Below, one piece after another: positions 16,836 to 25,371 of a stretch of DNA of 64,000 bases. The notes under the pieces are model-generated. The model was not told the DNA's origin. It was given only the letters and a program-made list of their open reading frames with translations, and did no database searches. The translations under genes and the position numbers were made by a program. How positions within the stretch are numbered: the stretch's first letter is position 1; each line of letters begins with the position of its first letter. This stretch comes from Ignavibacteria bacterium UBA2360. GTDB lineage: Bacteria; Bacteroidota; Ignavibacteria; Tepidaquicellales; OLB5. Location of the stretch: assembly GCA_002344125.1 (NCBI GenBank), contig DDTQ01000012.1, positions 1-64,000 of the forward strand, written 5' to 3'.

Positions 16836-17009
16836 ACACTGATTCAAACTTTGCGAAGGTACTTTGGTACCTGAAGCAATTCCATATTTTAAGGTAGAGA
16901 TCACCGCGACTGCCTCTGGCAGTTTCGCAAAGATTAAAATTTCAAAAGATTGCTTCGACTCCCGAAGGCAGTCGCACTAAGAAGAGAAGTTTAAAACGAT
17001 AATATTACA

Positions 17010-18914
17010 ATGAAAAGTTTAAAGAAATTATTCGAAATATTAGGAAAATGGAAGTATGAGTACATTGCAGCTTCGCTGCTGCTCATAGTTTCAGTTGGAT
17101 TCAGACTGCTTGAGCCCAAAATACTGCAAATGACAGTCGATAAAATAATAGCATTCTTTGTAACGGGTAAAGGCAACACTGTATCAACCGATGACAGGAT
17201 CACTAACTTTTTCTATTCTGTGTTACCGGAGCTGAAAATAGAAAACTCAGGTATGATACTTGTTTACCTGGGAGTGATCTTCCTGATAATCGCGCTGCTG
17301 CGCGGTATAACAATGCTTTCTTCCAGTGTAATTTCCGCAGCCTCCACAGAAAAGGCTATGAAGAAGCTGCGCGACAGGCTATTCAGCCACCTTCAGCATC
17401 TGCCGATGAAATACTTCGGTAAAACACCAACGGGTGAGCTTATACAGCGCTGCACGGGCGATGTTGAAACCGTTCGCAAGTTCGCAACCATGCAGGTAAC
17501 GGAATCAATCAGACTTGCAACAATATTTATCGGCGCTTTCATAATGATGTACATGGTAAGCCCGGGTTACGCATTCATAGCTATAACACTTTTCCCTGTA
17601 ATGCTCGTCGCCTCCGTGTTCTTTTTTAAAAAGGAAGGTGAGATATGGACCAAACATGAAGCCGAGCAGGATAAACTGACAGCAATGGTGCAGGAAAATC
17701 TATCAGGGATAAGAGTGGTAAAGGCTTTCGCCAAGGAAAATTATGAAATTGAAAAATTCACCAAACAAAATGCCGAAAAACGCAAATGGGGAATGAAACT
17801 GCTTAAGCTGCATTCAATATATTGGCCGGGAAGCGATGTGCTGGTATATACTCAGCTTGCGATATCAATATTTGCCGGCGGGTATTATGTTCTTTCAAAT
17901 CAGATCACTATCGGTGAATTCACCGCGTTCTTTACATACGCATCTTATGTAACGTGGCCGATGCGCAGACTTGCGCAGCTTGTAAGCGAAATGGGTATGA
18001 CCCGTGTAGCGATTGAAAGGATATACTCAATTCTGGAGTATCCCGGGGAAGATTATTCAGGTTACAGCAATGAAGGCAGGGAGCTAAAAGGTTTGATAGA
18101 ATTTGATAATGTGTACTTCAAATACGAAGATGAAGAAGCCAATATTCTGAACGGTGTGACCATGAGGATAAATCCGGGTGAGAAGGTCGCTTTGCTGGGT
18201 CCCACGGGAGCGGGTAAATCGACAATAATTTCACTGCTGATGAAATTCTACGAACCTGATAGCGGCACTATAAGGATCGATGGCAGGGATATCAATGAAT
18301 ACTCGAGGCCTTACTTGAGAAGTAAAATTGGTGTTGTATTGCAGAAAGCATTTTTGTTTTCTACATCAATTAAGGAAAATATAGCGTATTCGAATCCGGA
18401 TACTCATATAGAGGAAATTGTTGAGTCAGCTAAGGTAGCAAACATCCATGATATCATAAGCGATCATTTCCCGAATTCCTATGATACGGTAATAGGTGAA
18501 AAAGGCGTTACGCTCTCAGGTGGACAGAAACAGCGTGTAACGCTTGCCAGAACGCTTCTGAAGAATCCGGATATACTTGTTCTTGATGATTCAACATCAG
18601 CAATTGATACTGAAACGGAATTTGAAATTCAAAAAGCGCTTCGCGGTATAACCGCTGCTAAAACAACAATTGTAATTGCTCACAGGATAACATCCGTGCA
18701 GGATTGTGACAGGATAATTGTGCTTGATAAAGGCAGGGTCATAGAAGAAGGAACCCATGAAGAATTAATTGAAAACAATGGATTCTACAAAAGAATATTC
18801 GATATCCAGGTTTCAATTGAAGATGAGATAAATGAAGATATTGATAAGGCATCTGATGTAAAACGTGAAACGTCAAAAGTGAAACGTGAAAAAGAATATA
18901 AAACGATCGCATAA
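17010..18914 (+). CDS. Heterodimeric ABC exporter subunit with degenerate ATPase site
   Basis: The 634-residue half-transporter has six expected membrane helices (about residues 15-330) and an ABC domain: Walker A GPTGAGKS (about 396), signature LSGGQKQR (about 502), Walker B ILVLDDSTSAID (about 525-536). The catalytic Glu after Walker B is Asp, as in the non-hydrolysing site of asymmetric exporters such as TM287/288 and BmrCD. The canonical partner is the next gene. The last 20 residues (SDVKRETSKVKREKEYKTIA) are encoded by a direct repeat (AAACGTGAAACGT...) and look like a tail added by repeat expansion. Drug or lipid export is expected; the substrate is unknown. Confidence 0.92.
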   Translation: MKSLKKLFEILGKWKYEYIAASLLLIVSVGFRLLEPKILQMTVDKIIAFFVTGKGNTVSTDDRITNFFYSVLPELKIENSGMILVYLGVIFLIIALLRGITMLSSSVISAASTEKAMKKLRDRLFSHLQHLPMKYFGKTPTGELIQRCTGDVETVRKFATMQVTESIRLATIFIGAFIMMYMVSPGYAFIAITLFPVMLVASVFFFKKEGEIWTKHEAEQDKLTAMVQENLSGIRVVKAFAKENYEIEKFTKQNAEKRKWGMKLLKLHSIYWPGSDVLVYTQLAISIFAGGYYVLSNQITIGEFTAFFTYASYVTWPMRRLAQLVSEMGMTRVAIERIYSILEYPGEDYSGYSNEGRELKGLIEFDNVYFKYEDEEANILNGVTMRINPGEKVALLGPTGAGKSTIISLLMKFYEPDSGTIRIDGRDINEYSRPYLRSKIGVVLQKAFLFSTSIKENIAYSNPDTHIEEIVESAKVANIHDIISDHFPNSYDTVIGEKGVTLSGGQKQRVTLARTLLKNPDILVLDDSTSAIDTETEFEIQKALRGITAAKTTIVIAHRITSVQDCDRIIVLDKGRVIEEGTHEELIENNGFYKRIFDIQVSIEDEINEDIDKASDVKRETSKVKREKEYKTIA

Positions 18915-18923
18915 TTAAAAATT

Positions 18924-18949
18924 ATCCTTCCCTTTTGAAAGGGAAGGAT
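18924..18949. repeat. Intercistronic 12-bp hairpin between the two ABC genes
   Basis: ATCCTTCCCTTT pairs perfectly with AAAGGGAAGGAT across a 2-nt loop. There is no T run on the plus strand, so read-through is expected; it may stabilise or process the mRNA, or be a dispersed repeat. Confidence 0.6.
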
Positions 18950-18965
18950 CTTAAAAAGTATAACA

Positions 18966-20795
18966 ATGTCAAAACTAAAAGATAAACAATTTAGAACAAA
19001 AGGAGCTCTTTGGCCCTTTTTACGACGGCTTTTAAAGTACAGCTTTCGCTATCCTAAATGGGTGGCGGGATTTACAGGATTTGTACTGCTGGTAGCCCTT
19101 GTTGAAGCGGTTTACCCGCTTGTGTGGCTCAGCCTGCTGGATAACATCATTGTACCGGCAATTGATACATACAAAAATACAGGCGTTATGCCCGAAGTTG
19201 ATTCCACAGGTCTCAGAAACTATGGACTGATCTTCCTGGGGCTTGGTCTCGCGCTTTCGCTGGGAGTGTTCTGTTTTATCAACTTCGCAGGCAGAATTCA
19301 GGAATATGTAATGTATGATATACGTCAGGAGCTTTTTATAAAGCTGCAGGAATTATCATTTTCATTCTTTGATAAATCCGCGGTAGGCTGGCTGCTTTCA
19401 AGAATATCATCTGATACCGGCAAGGTAACAGAGCTAATTTCATGGTCAATGATTGAGATGGTTTGGGGTGGCGGCATGATTATCTTCTGCGTAACATCTA
19501 TGTTCATTTATAACTGGAAGCTGGCGCTGATAGTTACATTAACTATCCCTGTACTTACGCTTATTTCGTTCAAACTGAGGATGCTTATACTTAAATATTC
19601 CCGTGAAGCGCGGAAATATAACAGCGAAATGACTGCGAGATTCAATGAACATATCAACGGTGTTGAAGTGAACAAAAGCCTTGTTCAGGAAGAAAGGGTC
19701 AGTGATGACTTTAAGGATCTGAGTACAAAAATGAAAGTATCATCTTACAAGGCTGCTTACTACCAGGCAATTTTTATGCCGCTCATAATTTTCGGCGGAT
19801 CAATTGCGGCAGCATTTGTGATATATTACGGCGGTTCAATGGCTATTACTATCCCGGCGGCAATTACTGTCGGTACGCTTGCCGCATTCTTTGGGTATGC
19901 AACTATGATATTTGAGCCGATACTTGATATATCACGGTTCTATTCGCAGGCGCAGAACAGTATATCCGCAGGTGAGAGAATATTTTCACTTATTGACACT
20001 AAAGCCTTGATAACGGATAAATCAGGAGCCGGAAGTTACGGCAGAATTAACGGTGAGATCGATTTTGAAAACGTATCGTTTCACTATGAAGAAGGCAAAC
20101 AGGTGCTTGGAAATATGAATCTGCATATTGAGGCGGGTACTTCAATTGCGCTTGTTGGTGAAACCGGTGGCGGAAAATCGACCATAATTAACCTGATCTG
20201 CAGGTTTTATGAACCAACAGGCGGTGTGCTTAGAATTGACGGCGTGGATTACAAAGATATGACCATGCAAAGCTTAAGAAGTCAGCTTGGAGTTGTATTG
20301 CAGACACCGCATTTGTTCAGCGGAACCGTAATGGAAAATATCCGTTACGGCAGGGAAGATGCAACTGAAATGGAAATTTTAAATGCCTTAAATGTTGTAG
20401 GTGCCCAGGATTTCACAGGCAGGCTCAACGAACAGGTTGGCGAAGGCGGCGAACATCTTTCAATGGGCGAAAAACAGCTCATTTCATTCGCGCGCGCTGT
20501 GCTTGCTGATCCCAGGATATTCATTATGGATGAAGCTACATCTTCGGTTGATACTATAACTGAAGCCAAGATACAGCGCGGTATAGCGGGAATTATGGAA
20601 GGGCGTACTTCGCTTGTTATTGCTCACAGGCTTTCAACAATAAAGCATTGCGATAGGATCCTTGTAATTAATAAAGGCCGCATTGTGGAAGATGGAAGTC
20701 ATACAGAGCTGATAAAGAAGCAGGGAGCATATTATAGACTGTACACAAGACAGCTAAGGGAGCAAAGAGAAAAAGAAGTGATGAATGTGGCATAA
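18966..20795 (+). CDS. Heterodimeric ABC exporter subunit with catalytic Walker B
   Basis: The 609-residue half-transporter has an N-terminal membrane domain (about residues 25-335) and an ABC domain with Walker A GETGGGKS (about 398-405), Walker B IFIMDEATSSVD containing the catalytic Glu (about 521), and a non-canonical signature LSMGEKQL in place of LSGGQ (about 498). In a heterodimer this degenerate signature faces the partner's Walker B Asp, giving one dead and one active ATP site. That complementary pattern is strong evidence that the two genes encode one complex in the inner membrane. Confidence 0.92.
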   Translation: MSKLKDKQFRTKGALWPFLRRLLKYSFRYPKWVAGFTGFVLLVALVEAVYPLVWLSLLDNIIVPAIDTYKNTGVMPEVDSTGLRNYGLIFLGLGLALSLGVFCFINFAGRIQEYVMYDIRQELFIKLQELSFSFFDKSAVGWLLSRISSDTGKVTELISWSMIEMVWGGGMIIFCVTSMFIYNWKLALIVTLTIPVLTLISFKLRMLILKYSREARKYNSEMTARFNEHINGVEVNKSLVQEERVSDDFKDLSTKMKVSSYKAAYYQAIFMPLIIFGGSIAAAFVIYYGGSMAITIPAAITVGTLAAFFGYATMIFEPILDISRFYSQAQNSISAGERIFSLIDTKALITDKSGAGSYGRINGEIDFENVSFHYEEGKQVLGNMNLHIEAGTSIALVGETGGGKSTIINLICRFYEPTGGVLRIDGVDYKDMTMQSLRSQLGVVLQTPHLFSGTVMENIRYGREDATEMEILNALNVVGAQDFTGRLNEQVGEGGEHLSMGEKQLISFARAVLADPRIFIMDEATSSVDTITEAKIQRGIAGIMEGRTSLVIAHRLSTIKHCDRILVINKGRIVEDGSHTELIKKQGAYYRLYTRQLREQREKEVMNVA

Positions 20796-20923
20796 GGAAA
20801 TGTCAATTAACAATGTGTAATGAGTAATGAGTAATGAGCAATGAGTAAAAAAAGAATAGTGAATAGCTCAGCTCCGAAGGAGCCCCTATGGGGCAGGAGC
20901 GGCATGTTAAAGAGAAATTTGAA
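20796..20923. repeat. Short repeats between the exporter and the DUF5946-like gene
   Basis: Several 7-8-bp units of the TGAGTAA/TGAGCAA type lie at about 20819-20848, followed by a palindromic block (GCTCCGAAGGAGC, CCCCTATGGGG) near 20871-20891. The latter resembles the widespread AGCTCCGNAGGAGC...CATGTTTA repeat. No gene was seen. Confidence 0.6.
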
Positions 20924-21469
20924 ATGAAAAATAATTTGATACAATGTTACGGCTGCAAAGCTGTAATTAAAAATGTAAACGGACCCAAGCACGCCTACAT
21001 CGGATCAGATGCGGGCTGCTGGGATATTTTCTGCGGTGTGCTTGCCAAGGAATACACCGACTATAATGAGCTGTGGCAGACGCACAGGCTTACGGTGGAT
21101 ACGTACGCCGCTCAACATCCGGGAAACCCGGGCAGGAAAGAAATTCAATCAGTATTTATACATTTAACAAGGCTTTACCTGCAGCTTGAGTGTGGTATAA
21201 CGGGTAAACGGGCCAATGATGTTATGCTGAATATTTCTAAATTCAAAGAGCAATACGCATGGCTTGACCCGGTACCGGATTTCGCCGGCACTTTGAATAT
21301 AACTCACGTTGCGGAAGCGAAAAATATCACGGAGCATAAACAGGCAGTTGAGCTTTGGGCGGTTAGCGTGTGGAAAGCATGGAGCCGCCATCATGATACA
21401 ATTAAATACTTTGTTGAACACAACAATATTTTATCACAATACAGAAAGGATCCGGCTTATGGAAAATGA
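20924..21469 (+). CDS. DUF5946-like protein
   Basis: The frame is open from an ATG at 20888, but that ATG lies inside a palindromic repeat, so the start MKNNLIQCYGC at 20924 is preferred, giving 181 residues. The N-terminus has a Cys/His arrangement (CYGCKAVIKNVNGPKHAYIGSDAGCW, about residues 8-33) that could bind metal. The rest is helical with many Trp and His. It resembles proteins annotated DUF5946, with no known function. It overlaps the methyltransferase downstream by 11 nt, so the two are translationally coupled. Confidence 0.75.
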   Translation: MKNNLIQCYGCKAVIKNVNGPKHAYIGSDAGCWDIFCGVLAKEYTDYNELWQTHRLTVDTYAAQHPGNPGRKEIQSVFIHLTRLYLQLECGITGKRANDVMLNISKFKEQYAWLDPVPDFAGTLNITHVAEAKNITEHKQAVELWAVSVWKAWSRHHDTIKYFVEHNNILSQYRKDPAYGK

Positions 21470-22220
21470 ATATTACTACAATGAAACTGTCACGAGATTT
21501 TATGATGCGGTTTATGATTCATTTCCAATTCTAAAAGCCGGATCGGAATTTTACCTGGATGAGATAAAGAACACTGATGGCAAAGTCCTGGAAGCCGGTG
21601 TGGGTACAGGGAGGATATTTTTGCCTGCTTTAAAAGGTGGGGCGGATATTTTTGGCGTTGATTACAGCGAAAATATGCTGGCTAAGCTGAAAGAAAAACT
21701 GCCCGCAAAGGATCATTACAGGGTATGGGCTGAAGATATCCGCAGGTTTGATGCCGGCAGGTCATTCAAGCTTGTAATTTCACCGTTCAGAGTATTCCAG
21801 CACCTTTTAACAATTGATGATCAGCTTGCAGCGCTCAATTCAATTTACAACGTGCTTGATGACGGCGGCAGATTGATATTTGATGTGTTTAACCCTGATC
21901 TTAAAAGGTTAACAAATCCTGTTGAAAACATTCTGGAATTTGACGGAGAGTATCTGGCGGGACATAAATTGCAGCGCTTTGCTTCGGTGAATTATGATCA
22001 TATTATTCAACAAATGGATCTTAAATTCAAGTTCATCTGGGAAGAAGACGGCCTGGAAAAAACCGATACGTTTTCAACTCCACTCAGGTATTACTTCAGG
22101 TATGAACTTGAAAATCTGGTTGGGCGGACAAAATTTAAGATTGAAAACATATACGGCAGTTTTAAACGTGAAGAATTAAACAATAATTCAAATGAACAGA
22201 TATTAGTATTGAGGAAATAA
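21459..22220 (+). CDS. Class I SAM-dependent methyltransferase
   Basis: The frame extends upstream to 21309, but the ATG at 21459 (MENEYYYNETVTRFYDAVYD) is preferred: AAAGGA precedes it and it overlaps the upstream stop by only 11 nt. The 253-residue protein shows the SAM-binding loop VLEAGVGTGRIFLPAL (about residues 44-59), the acidic end of strand 2 (GVDYSENML) and motif IV/V (FQHLLTIDDQLAALNSIYNVLDDGGRLIFDVF). The substrate cannot be told from sequence. It probably forms a small operon with the DUF5946-like gene and the two acetyltransferases. Confidence 0.85.
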   Translation: MENEYYYNETVTRFYDAVYDSFPILKAGSEFYLDEIKNTDGKVLEAGVGTGRIFLPALKGGADIFGVDYSENMLAKLKEKLPAKDHYRVWAEDIRRFDAGRSFKLVISPFRVFQHLLTIDDQLAALNSIYNVLDDGGRLIFDVFNPDLKRLTNPVENILEFDGEYLAGHKLQRFASVNYDHIIQQMDLKFKFIWEEDGLEKTDTFSTPLRYYFRYELENLVGRTKFKIENIYGSFKREELNNNSNEQILVLRK

Positions 22221-22229
22221 CCAATAAAT

Positions 22230-22667
22230 ATGAAAATAGAACTAAAGGAAGTAACTGCGGATAATCTTGGCAAGATATCGAAGCTCAAAGTAAAAGAAAG
22301 CCAGCAGGATTTTGTTGCGCCAAATGCTTATTCTGTTGCGCAGTCAAAATTCTATTCCACATGGATTTGTTTGGCGGCTTATGCCGGGGAAGAGCCTGTT
22401 GGATTCACAATGTACGGCATTGACGATGCCGACAAAACTGTGTGGATAATCAGGATGATGATAGATGGAAATCACCAGGGCAAAGGATATGGAAGGCAGA
22501 TATTAACTTTGGCTGTTGAGCATATCAAAAATAGCCACAATTGCAACGAAGTATTTTTGAGCTTTGTACCCGGAAACGATACTGCAAAGAGGCTGTATGA
22601 ATCGTTTGGATTTAAAGATACAGGCAGAGTAGAAGAAGGTGAAATTGTCTACAGATTACAATTATGA
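22230..22667 (+). CDS. GNAT-family N-acetyltransferase
   Basis: The 145-residue protein is a single GNAT domain with the acetyl-CoA binding motif GNHQGKGYGRQIL (about residues 85-97) and the C-terminal NDTAKRLYESFGFKDTGRVEEGEIVYRL. Length and the terminal FGFKDTG...VYRL resemble polyamine acetyltransferases of the PaiA/BltD type; that assignment is tentative. It is 9 bp after the methyltransferase and overlaps the next gene by 4 nt (ATGA). Confidence 0.82.
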   Translation: MKIELKEVTADNLGKISKLKVKESQQDFVAPNAYSVAQSKFYSTWICLAAYAGEEPVGFTMYGIDDADKTVWIIRMMIDGNHQGKGYGRQILTLAVEHIKNSHNCNEVFLSFVPGNDTAKRLYESFGFKDTGRVEEGEIVYRLQL

Positions 22668-23704
22668 ATATTACAGCCGGTAAAATTATGGTCAAAACTA
22701 TCCTCCTTAATGAGTTTTCCACGGAAGAGCTGAAAAGCCATTTTGATATGGTTCAGCGAATCCAAAATAAATTCAATCCTGAGTCTTTCGATCCGGATGA
22801 AACACCCGAGGATTGGAAGAAAGAGTGGTATAAATTTTATGAGGCATATAAAGGTAAATCGTTTGAGCAATACTCAATATTTTTTGATGGTGTATCAGTA
22901 GGCTGGATTGGCTTTATGCTTGATAGCCGCTCTGCTAGTTTCAATTTTAATTTCGATAGCGATAAGATCAGTCATACACTGCTCCGGGTAATGCTCTGCA
23001 AAACTCATGAATACATGCTGAAATACGATATCAAGGAAATCTATCACTGGACATTTGAAGAAAGGAATATTGCAGCGTTAAAGAGCATTGAAGCCGAAAT
23101 TCAGGAAGAGATGATAAATACAAGAATTCTGAGAAGTGAGATGAGTAAGGATTTTTATAACAGTATCGTTTCCAAAACAAATACTACCGGGTACAGGCTT
23201 ATGTTTTGTGAAGAGCTTTCTGAAGAGCTTTATGATAACTTTACTACTTTGATGTATGAAATTCTGGAAGATTACAGGAGTTTAAATCCGGTAAAGCAGA
23301 ATAGAAAACGCATGGAAAAAGAAGACTGGAAACTAAGGGATAACTCAGAAAAACTTTCCGGTGCGAAGATGCTGATGTATATGTTAATGACGCCTGAAAA
23401 TGAAATTGCCGCATATTGTTCCTTATATGTTGATAAGGATAACAAAGAAACCATAAGGCATAGCGGGGGATTCACCGCAGTGGCAAGAGCTCACAGAGGC
23501 AAAGGATTTGCCGCATATTTAAAAGCGAAAATGTATCTGAAACTGCTTGAAGAAAACAAGGATTTTACAAATATTGAAACTGATACAATGCCCTGGAACA
23601 CACATATGTATAGGATAAATGAAGAATTCGGTTTTAAACCCTTTAAGTACGGGTGTGAATTTAAATTAACAAGTGATTTCATTAAAAACTACATAAATTT
23701 GTAA
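22664..23704 (+). CDS. Double-GNAT acetyltransferase-like protein
   Basis: The 346-residue protein appears to contain two GNAT folds. The C-terminal half has a clear acetyl-CoA motif (ARAHRGKGFAAYLKAKMY, about residues 272-289) and the closing IETDTMPWNTHMYRINEEFGFKP. The N-terminal half (about 1-165) has a similar pattern of strands but no intact motif, so it is probably a degenerate domain, as in mycothiol-synthase-like tandem GNATs. The first ATG overlaps the preceding stop by 4 nt; a second, at residue 9, is a possible start. The substrate is unknown. Confidence 0.75.
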   Translation: MNITAGKIMVKTILLNEFSTEELKSHFDMVQRIQNKFNPESFDPDETPEDWKKEWYKFYEAYKGKSFEQYSIFFDGVSVGWIGFMLDSRSASFNFNFDSDKISHTLLRVMLCKTHEYMLKYDIKEIYHWTFEERNIAALKSIEAEIQEEMINTRILRSEMSKDFYNSIVSKTNTTGYRLMFCEELSEELYDNFTTLMYEILEDYRSLNPVKQNRKRMEKEDWKLRDNSEKLSGAKMLMYMLMTPENEIAAYCSLYVDKDNKETIRHSGGFTAVARAHRGKGFAAYLKAKMYLKLLEENKDFTNIETDTMPWNTHMYRINEEFGFKPFKYGCEFKLTSDFIKNYINL

Positions 23705-23715
23705 TATAAAATCCC

Positions 23716-23739
23716 GTTGTTGGTGTTGTCACCAACAAC
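23716..23739. repeat. Hairpin repeat before rsgA
   Basis: GTTGTTGGTG pairs with CACCAACAAC across TTGT. It lacks a T tail and looks like a dispersed palindrome, not a terminator. Confidence 0.5.
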
Positions 23740-23769
23740 AGAAATCAAATAAAGTAAACTAAATCATTA

Positions 23770-24852
23770 TTGAATAAAAAACACGATTTAAAACAATACG
23801 GTTGGAATGATTTTTTTGAAGCGTATTTTGCTGAATATGCAACAAAAGGATTACATGCCGCAAGAGTAGCGGTTGAACACAGAAATTATTATGAACTGTA
23901 TTCTGAATTTGGCGAGCTTACCGCGGAAAAATCAGGCAAGCTGTTTTACAGCACGGATGATTCCAATCTACTGCCTGCAGTGGGTGACTGGGTTGTATTT
24001 AAACACATGCCGGATGAGAACAAAGCGTTTATAACCGATGTGCTGCCGCGGAAAACAAAGTTTTCCAGGAAGAAAGCCGGCTCAACCACTGAAGAGCAGA
24101 TAGTTGCAGCAAATGTTGATACGGTGTTCATAATAAGCTCGTTGAACCAGGATCTCAACATGCGCCGTATGGAGCGCTATATGGCTTTGGCATGGGATAA
24201 CAATGTGAAGCCCGTTGTACTGCTCAGCAAAGCGGATCTTTGCGAGGACGTTTTCGCGAAATTAGTTGAAGTGCAGCAGCGCTTCCAGGGAGTTGATGTA
24301 CATATTGTAAGCGCTTTACAAAAAGCGGGAATTGATGAGCTGTTGAAATACTTTGAAGGTAACCAAACAATTGCCGTCATAGGTTCATCAGGTGTGGGTA
24401 AATCAACCCTGATTAACAGCATGCTGGATTGGGAAAAGATGAATGTATCGGAAATTGGTCTTTACAAAGATAAGGGCAGGCATACAACTACACACCGTGA
24501 ATTAACACTGGTGCCGGGCGGGGGACTCATAATAGACACTCCCGGAATGCGTGAAATACAGATGTGGGAAGGCGCCGAGGGACTCAGCGAATTGTTTGAG
24601 GATATCGAAAAGCTCGTTGTTGAGTGCAAATTTTCGGATTGTAAGCATGAATCCGAGCCCGGCTGCGCCGTAAAAGGCGCCATTGAAAAGGGAGAGCTTG
24701 ATGAGGGGAGATTCAGAAGCTACAAAAAACTTTTGAGCGAAGTAAGCTATTTTGAGCGCAAGCAGGATAAAAAAGCGCAACTTGAAGAAAAGAAAAAATG
24801 GAAGAAGATCTCTCAGCTTGGTAAACAGATAAGTAATGAAAAGAGGAAGTAA
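23770..24852 (+). CDS. rsgA: Ribosome small-subunit biogenesis GTPase RsgA
   Basis: The 360-residue protein shows the circularly permuted GTPase order of RsgA: G4 (LLSKADL, about 151-157) precedes G1 (GSSGVGKS, 205-212), followed by the G3-like DTPGMRE. An N-terminal OB fold (about 45-100) and a C-terminal zinc site (ECKFSDCKHESEPGCAV) complete the family layout. It helps late maturation of the 30S subunit. The start is a TTG (MNKKHDLKQYGW); no ATG lies near. It appears monocistronic and is followed by a 0.5-kb repeat-rich gap. Confidence 0.93.
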   Translation: MNKKHDLKQYGWNDFFEAYFAEYATKGLHAARVAVEHRNYYELYSEFGELTAEKSGKLFYSTDDSNLLPAVGDWVVFKHMPDENKAFITDVLPRKTKFSRKKAGSTTEEQIVAANVDTVFIISSLNQDLNMRRMERYMALAWDNNVKPVVLLSKADLCEDVFAKLVEVQQRFQGVDVHIVSALQKAGIDELLKYFEGNQTIAVIGSSGVGKSTLINSMLDWEKMNVSEIGLYKDKGRHTTTHRELTLVPGGGLIIDTPGMREIQMWEGAEGLSELFEDIEKLVVECKFSDCKHESEPGCAVKGAIEKGELDEGRFRSYKKLLSEVSYFERKQDKKAQLEEKKKWKKISQLGKQISNEKRK

Positions 24853-25371
24853 ATAAGTTATTTTTTGCGAGCCTTGCGAAGCAATCTTGTCATGTATTCA
24901 TGAGACTGCTTCGTCACTGCGTTCCTCGCAGAGTATGTTTTCCAATCGTGTCGGGTCTTACGACCCGACACGATAAAAATCCCCCTTGAATAGGGGGACT
25001 GGATCTACGAATACGAAATTTACCTCAATCTATCTTTAATATTGAGTAACGATTAATCTACGATGGGGATTTACTTTGGATGATTTCTTCTTAGGTTTTC
25101 GAGTTAAGCAATAGCAACCGGTAAATCATCTTGAATTATACTGATAATGAGCATCCCGCTAAAGCGGGACCAACAAAAGAGCCGAGATGCTGAAATGAGT
25201 TCAGCATGACACCGTCCCGGTGGTGTCGGGTCTTACGACCCGACACAATGAATACTTCAATTAGTTTATCGTTATTGAAAGAAGAGTTATCTGCGATGGG
25301 GACTATCTCTTCGGAGTGCATCAACTATGTTGATGCATGCATTGACACAGTCAATGCACTCCAAATTTCCT
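24853..25371. repeat. 519-bp gap filled with palindromic repeats
   Basis: It holds two copies of the 24-bp palindrome beginning GTGTCGGGTC and ending GACCCGACAC (24948-24971 and 25223-25246), a GCATCCCGCTAAAGCGGGAC hairpin (from 25151), an ATGCTGAA...TTCAGCAT palindrome (25187-25207), and a twin hairpin (25313-25362). A GCGAGCCTTGCGAAGC-type block lies near 24870-24930. No coding potential was seen. Confidence 0.7.
25313..25362. repeat. Twin perfect hairpin, 50 bp
   Basis: Two 9-bp perfect hairpins stand back to back, TGCATCAAC-TAT-GTTGATGCA and TGCATTGAC-ACA-GTCAATGCA, flanked by GGAG and CTCC so that the ends also pair. It is 10 bp from the end of the S41 peptidase gene and may act in its 3' end formation. 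Confidence 0.7.

Larger units (their letters stand above)
16479..17009 (+). other. 531-bp leader region upstream of the ABC exporter
   Basis: It contains, in order, a full-match promoter (16538-16568), a segment complementary to the later antiterminator strand (16615-16622), a 36-codon ORF (16660-16770), a hairpin over its stop (16755-16776), an intrinsic terminator (16798-16835), and a 170-bp stretch before the exporter with a GCGACTGCCT / AGGCAGTCGC pair of inverted repeats. The parts are listed separately. Confidence 0.7.

Noticed and set aside
16560..16836. 6S RNA, tmRNA, RNase P RNA or SRP RNA
   Set aside because: None of the defining sequences or folds (TψC loop and CCA end, RNase P conserved core, SRP GGAA tetraloop region) was seen; a leader/attenuator explains the parts better.
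16599..16904. Minus-strand ORF of 101 residues in the exporter leader
   Set aside because: It crosses the terminator and shows no recognisable domain; the promoter, terminator and pairing segments all point to the plus strand.
20888..20923. Upstream start of the DUF5946-like gene
   Set aside because: That ATG is part of a palindromic repeat (CCCCTATGGGG).
21309..21458. N-terminal extension of the methyltransferase ORF
   Set aside because: It lies wholly inside the DUF5946-like gene, and the ATG at 21459 has better spacing and a Shine-Dalgarno-like sequence.
24853..25371. CRISPR array
   Set aside because: The repeats differ from each other, are not regularly spaced, and no cas gene is present.
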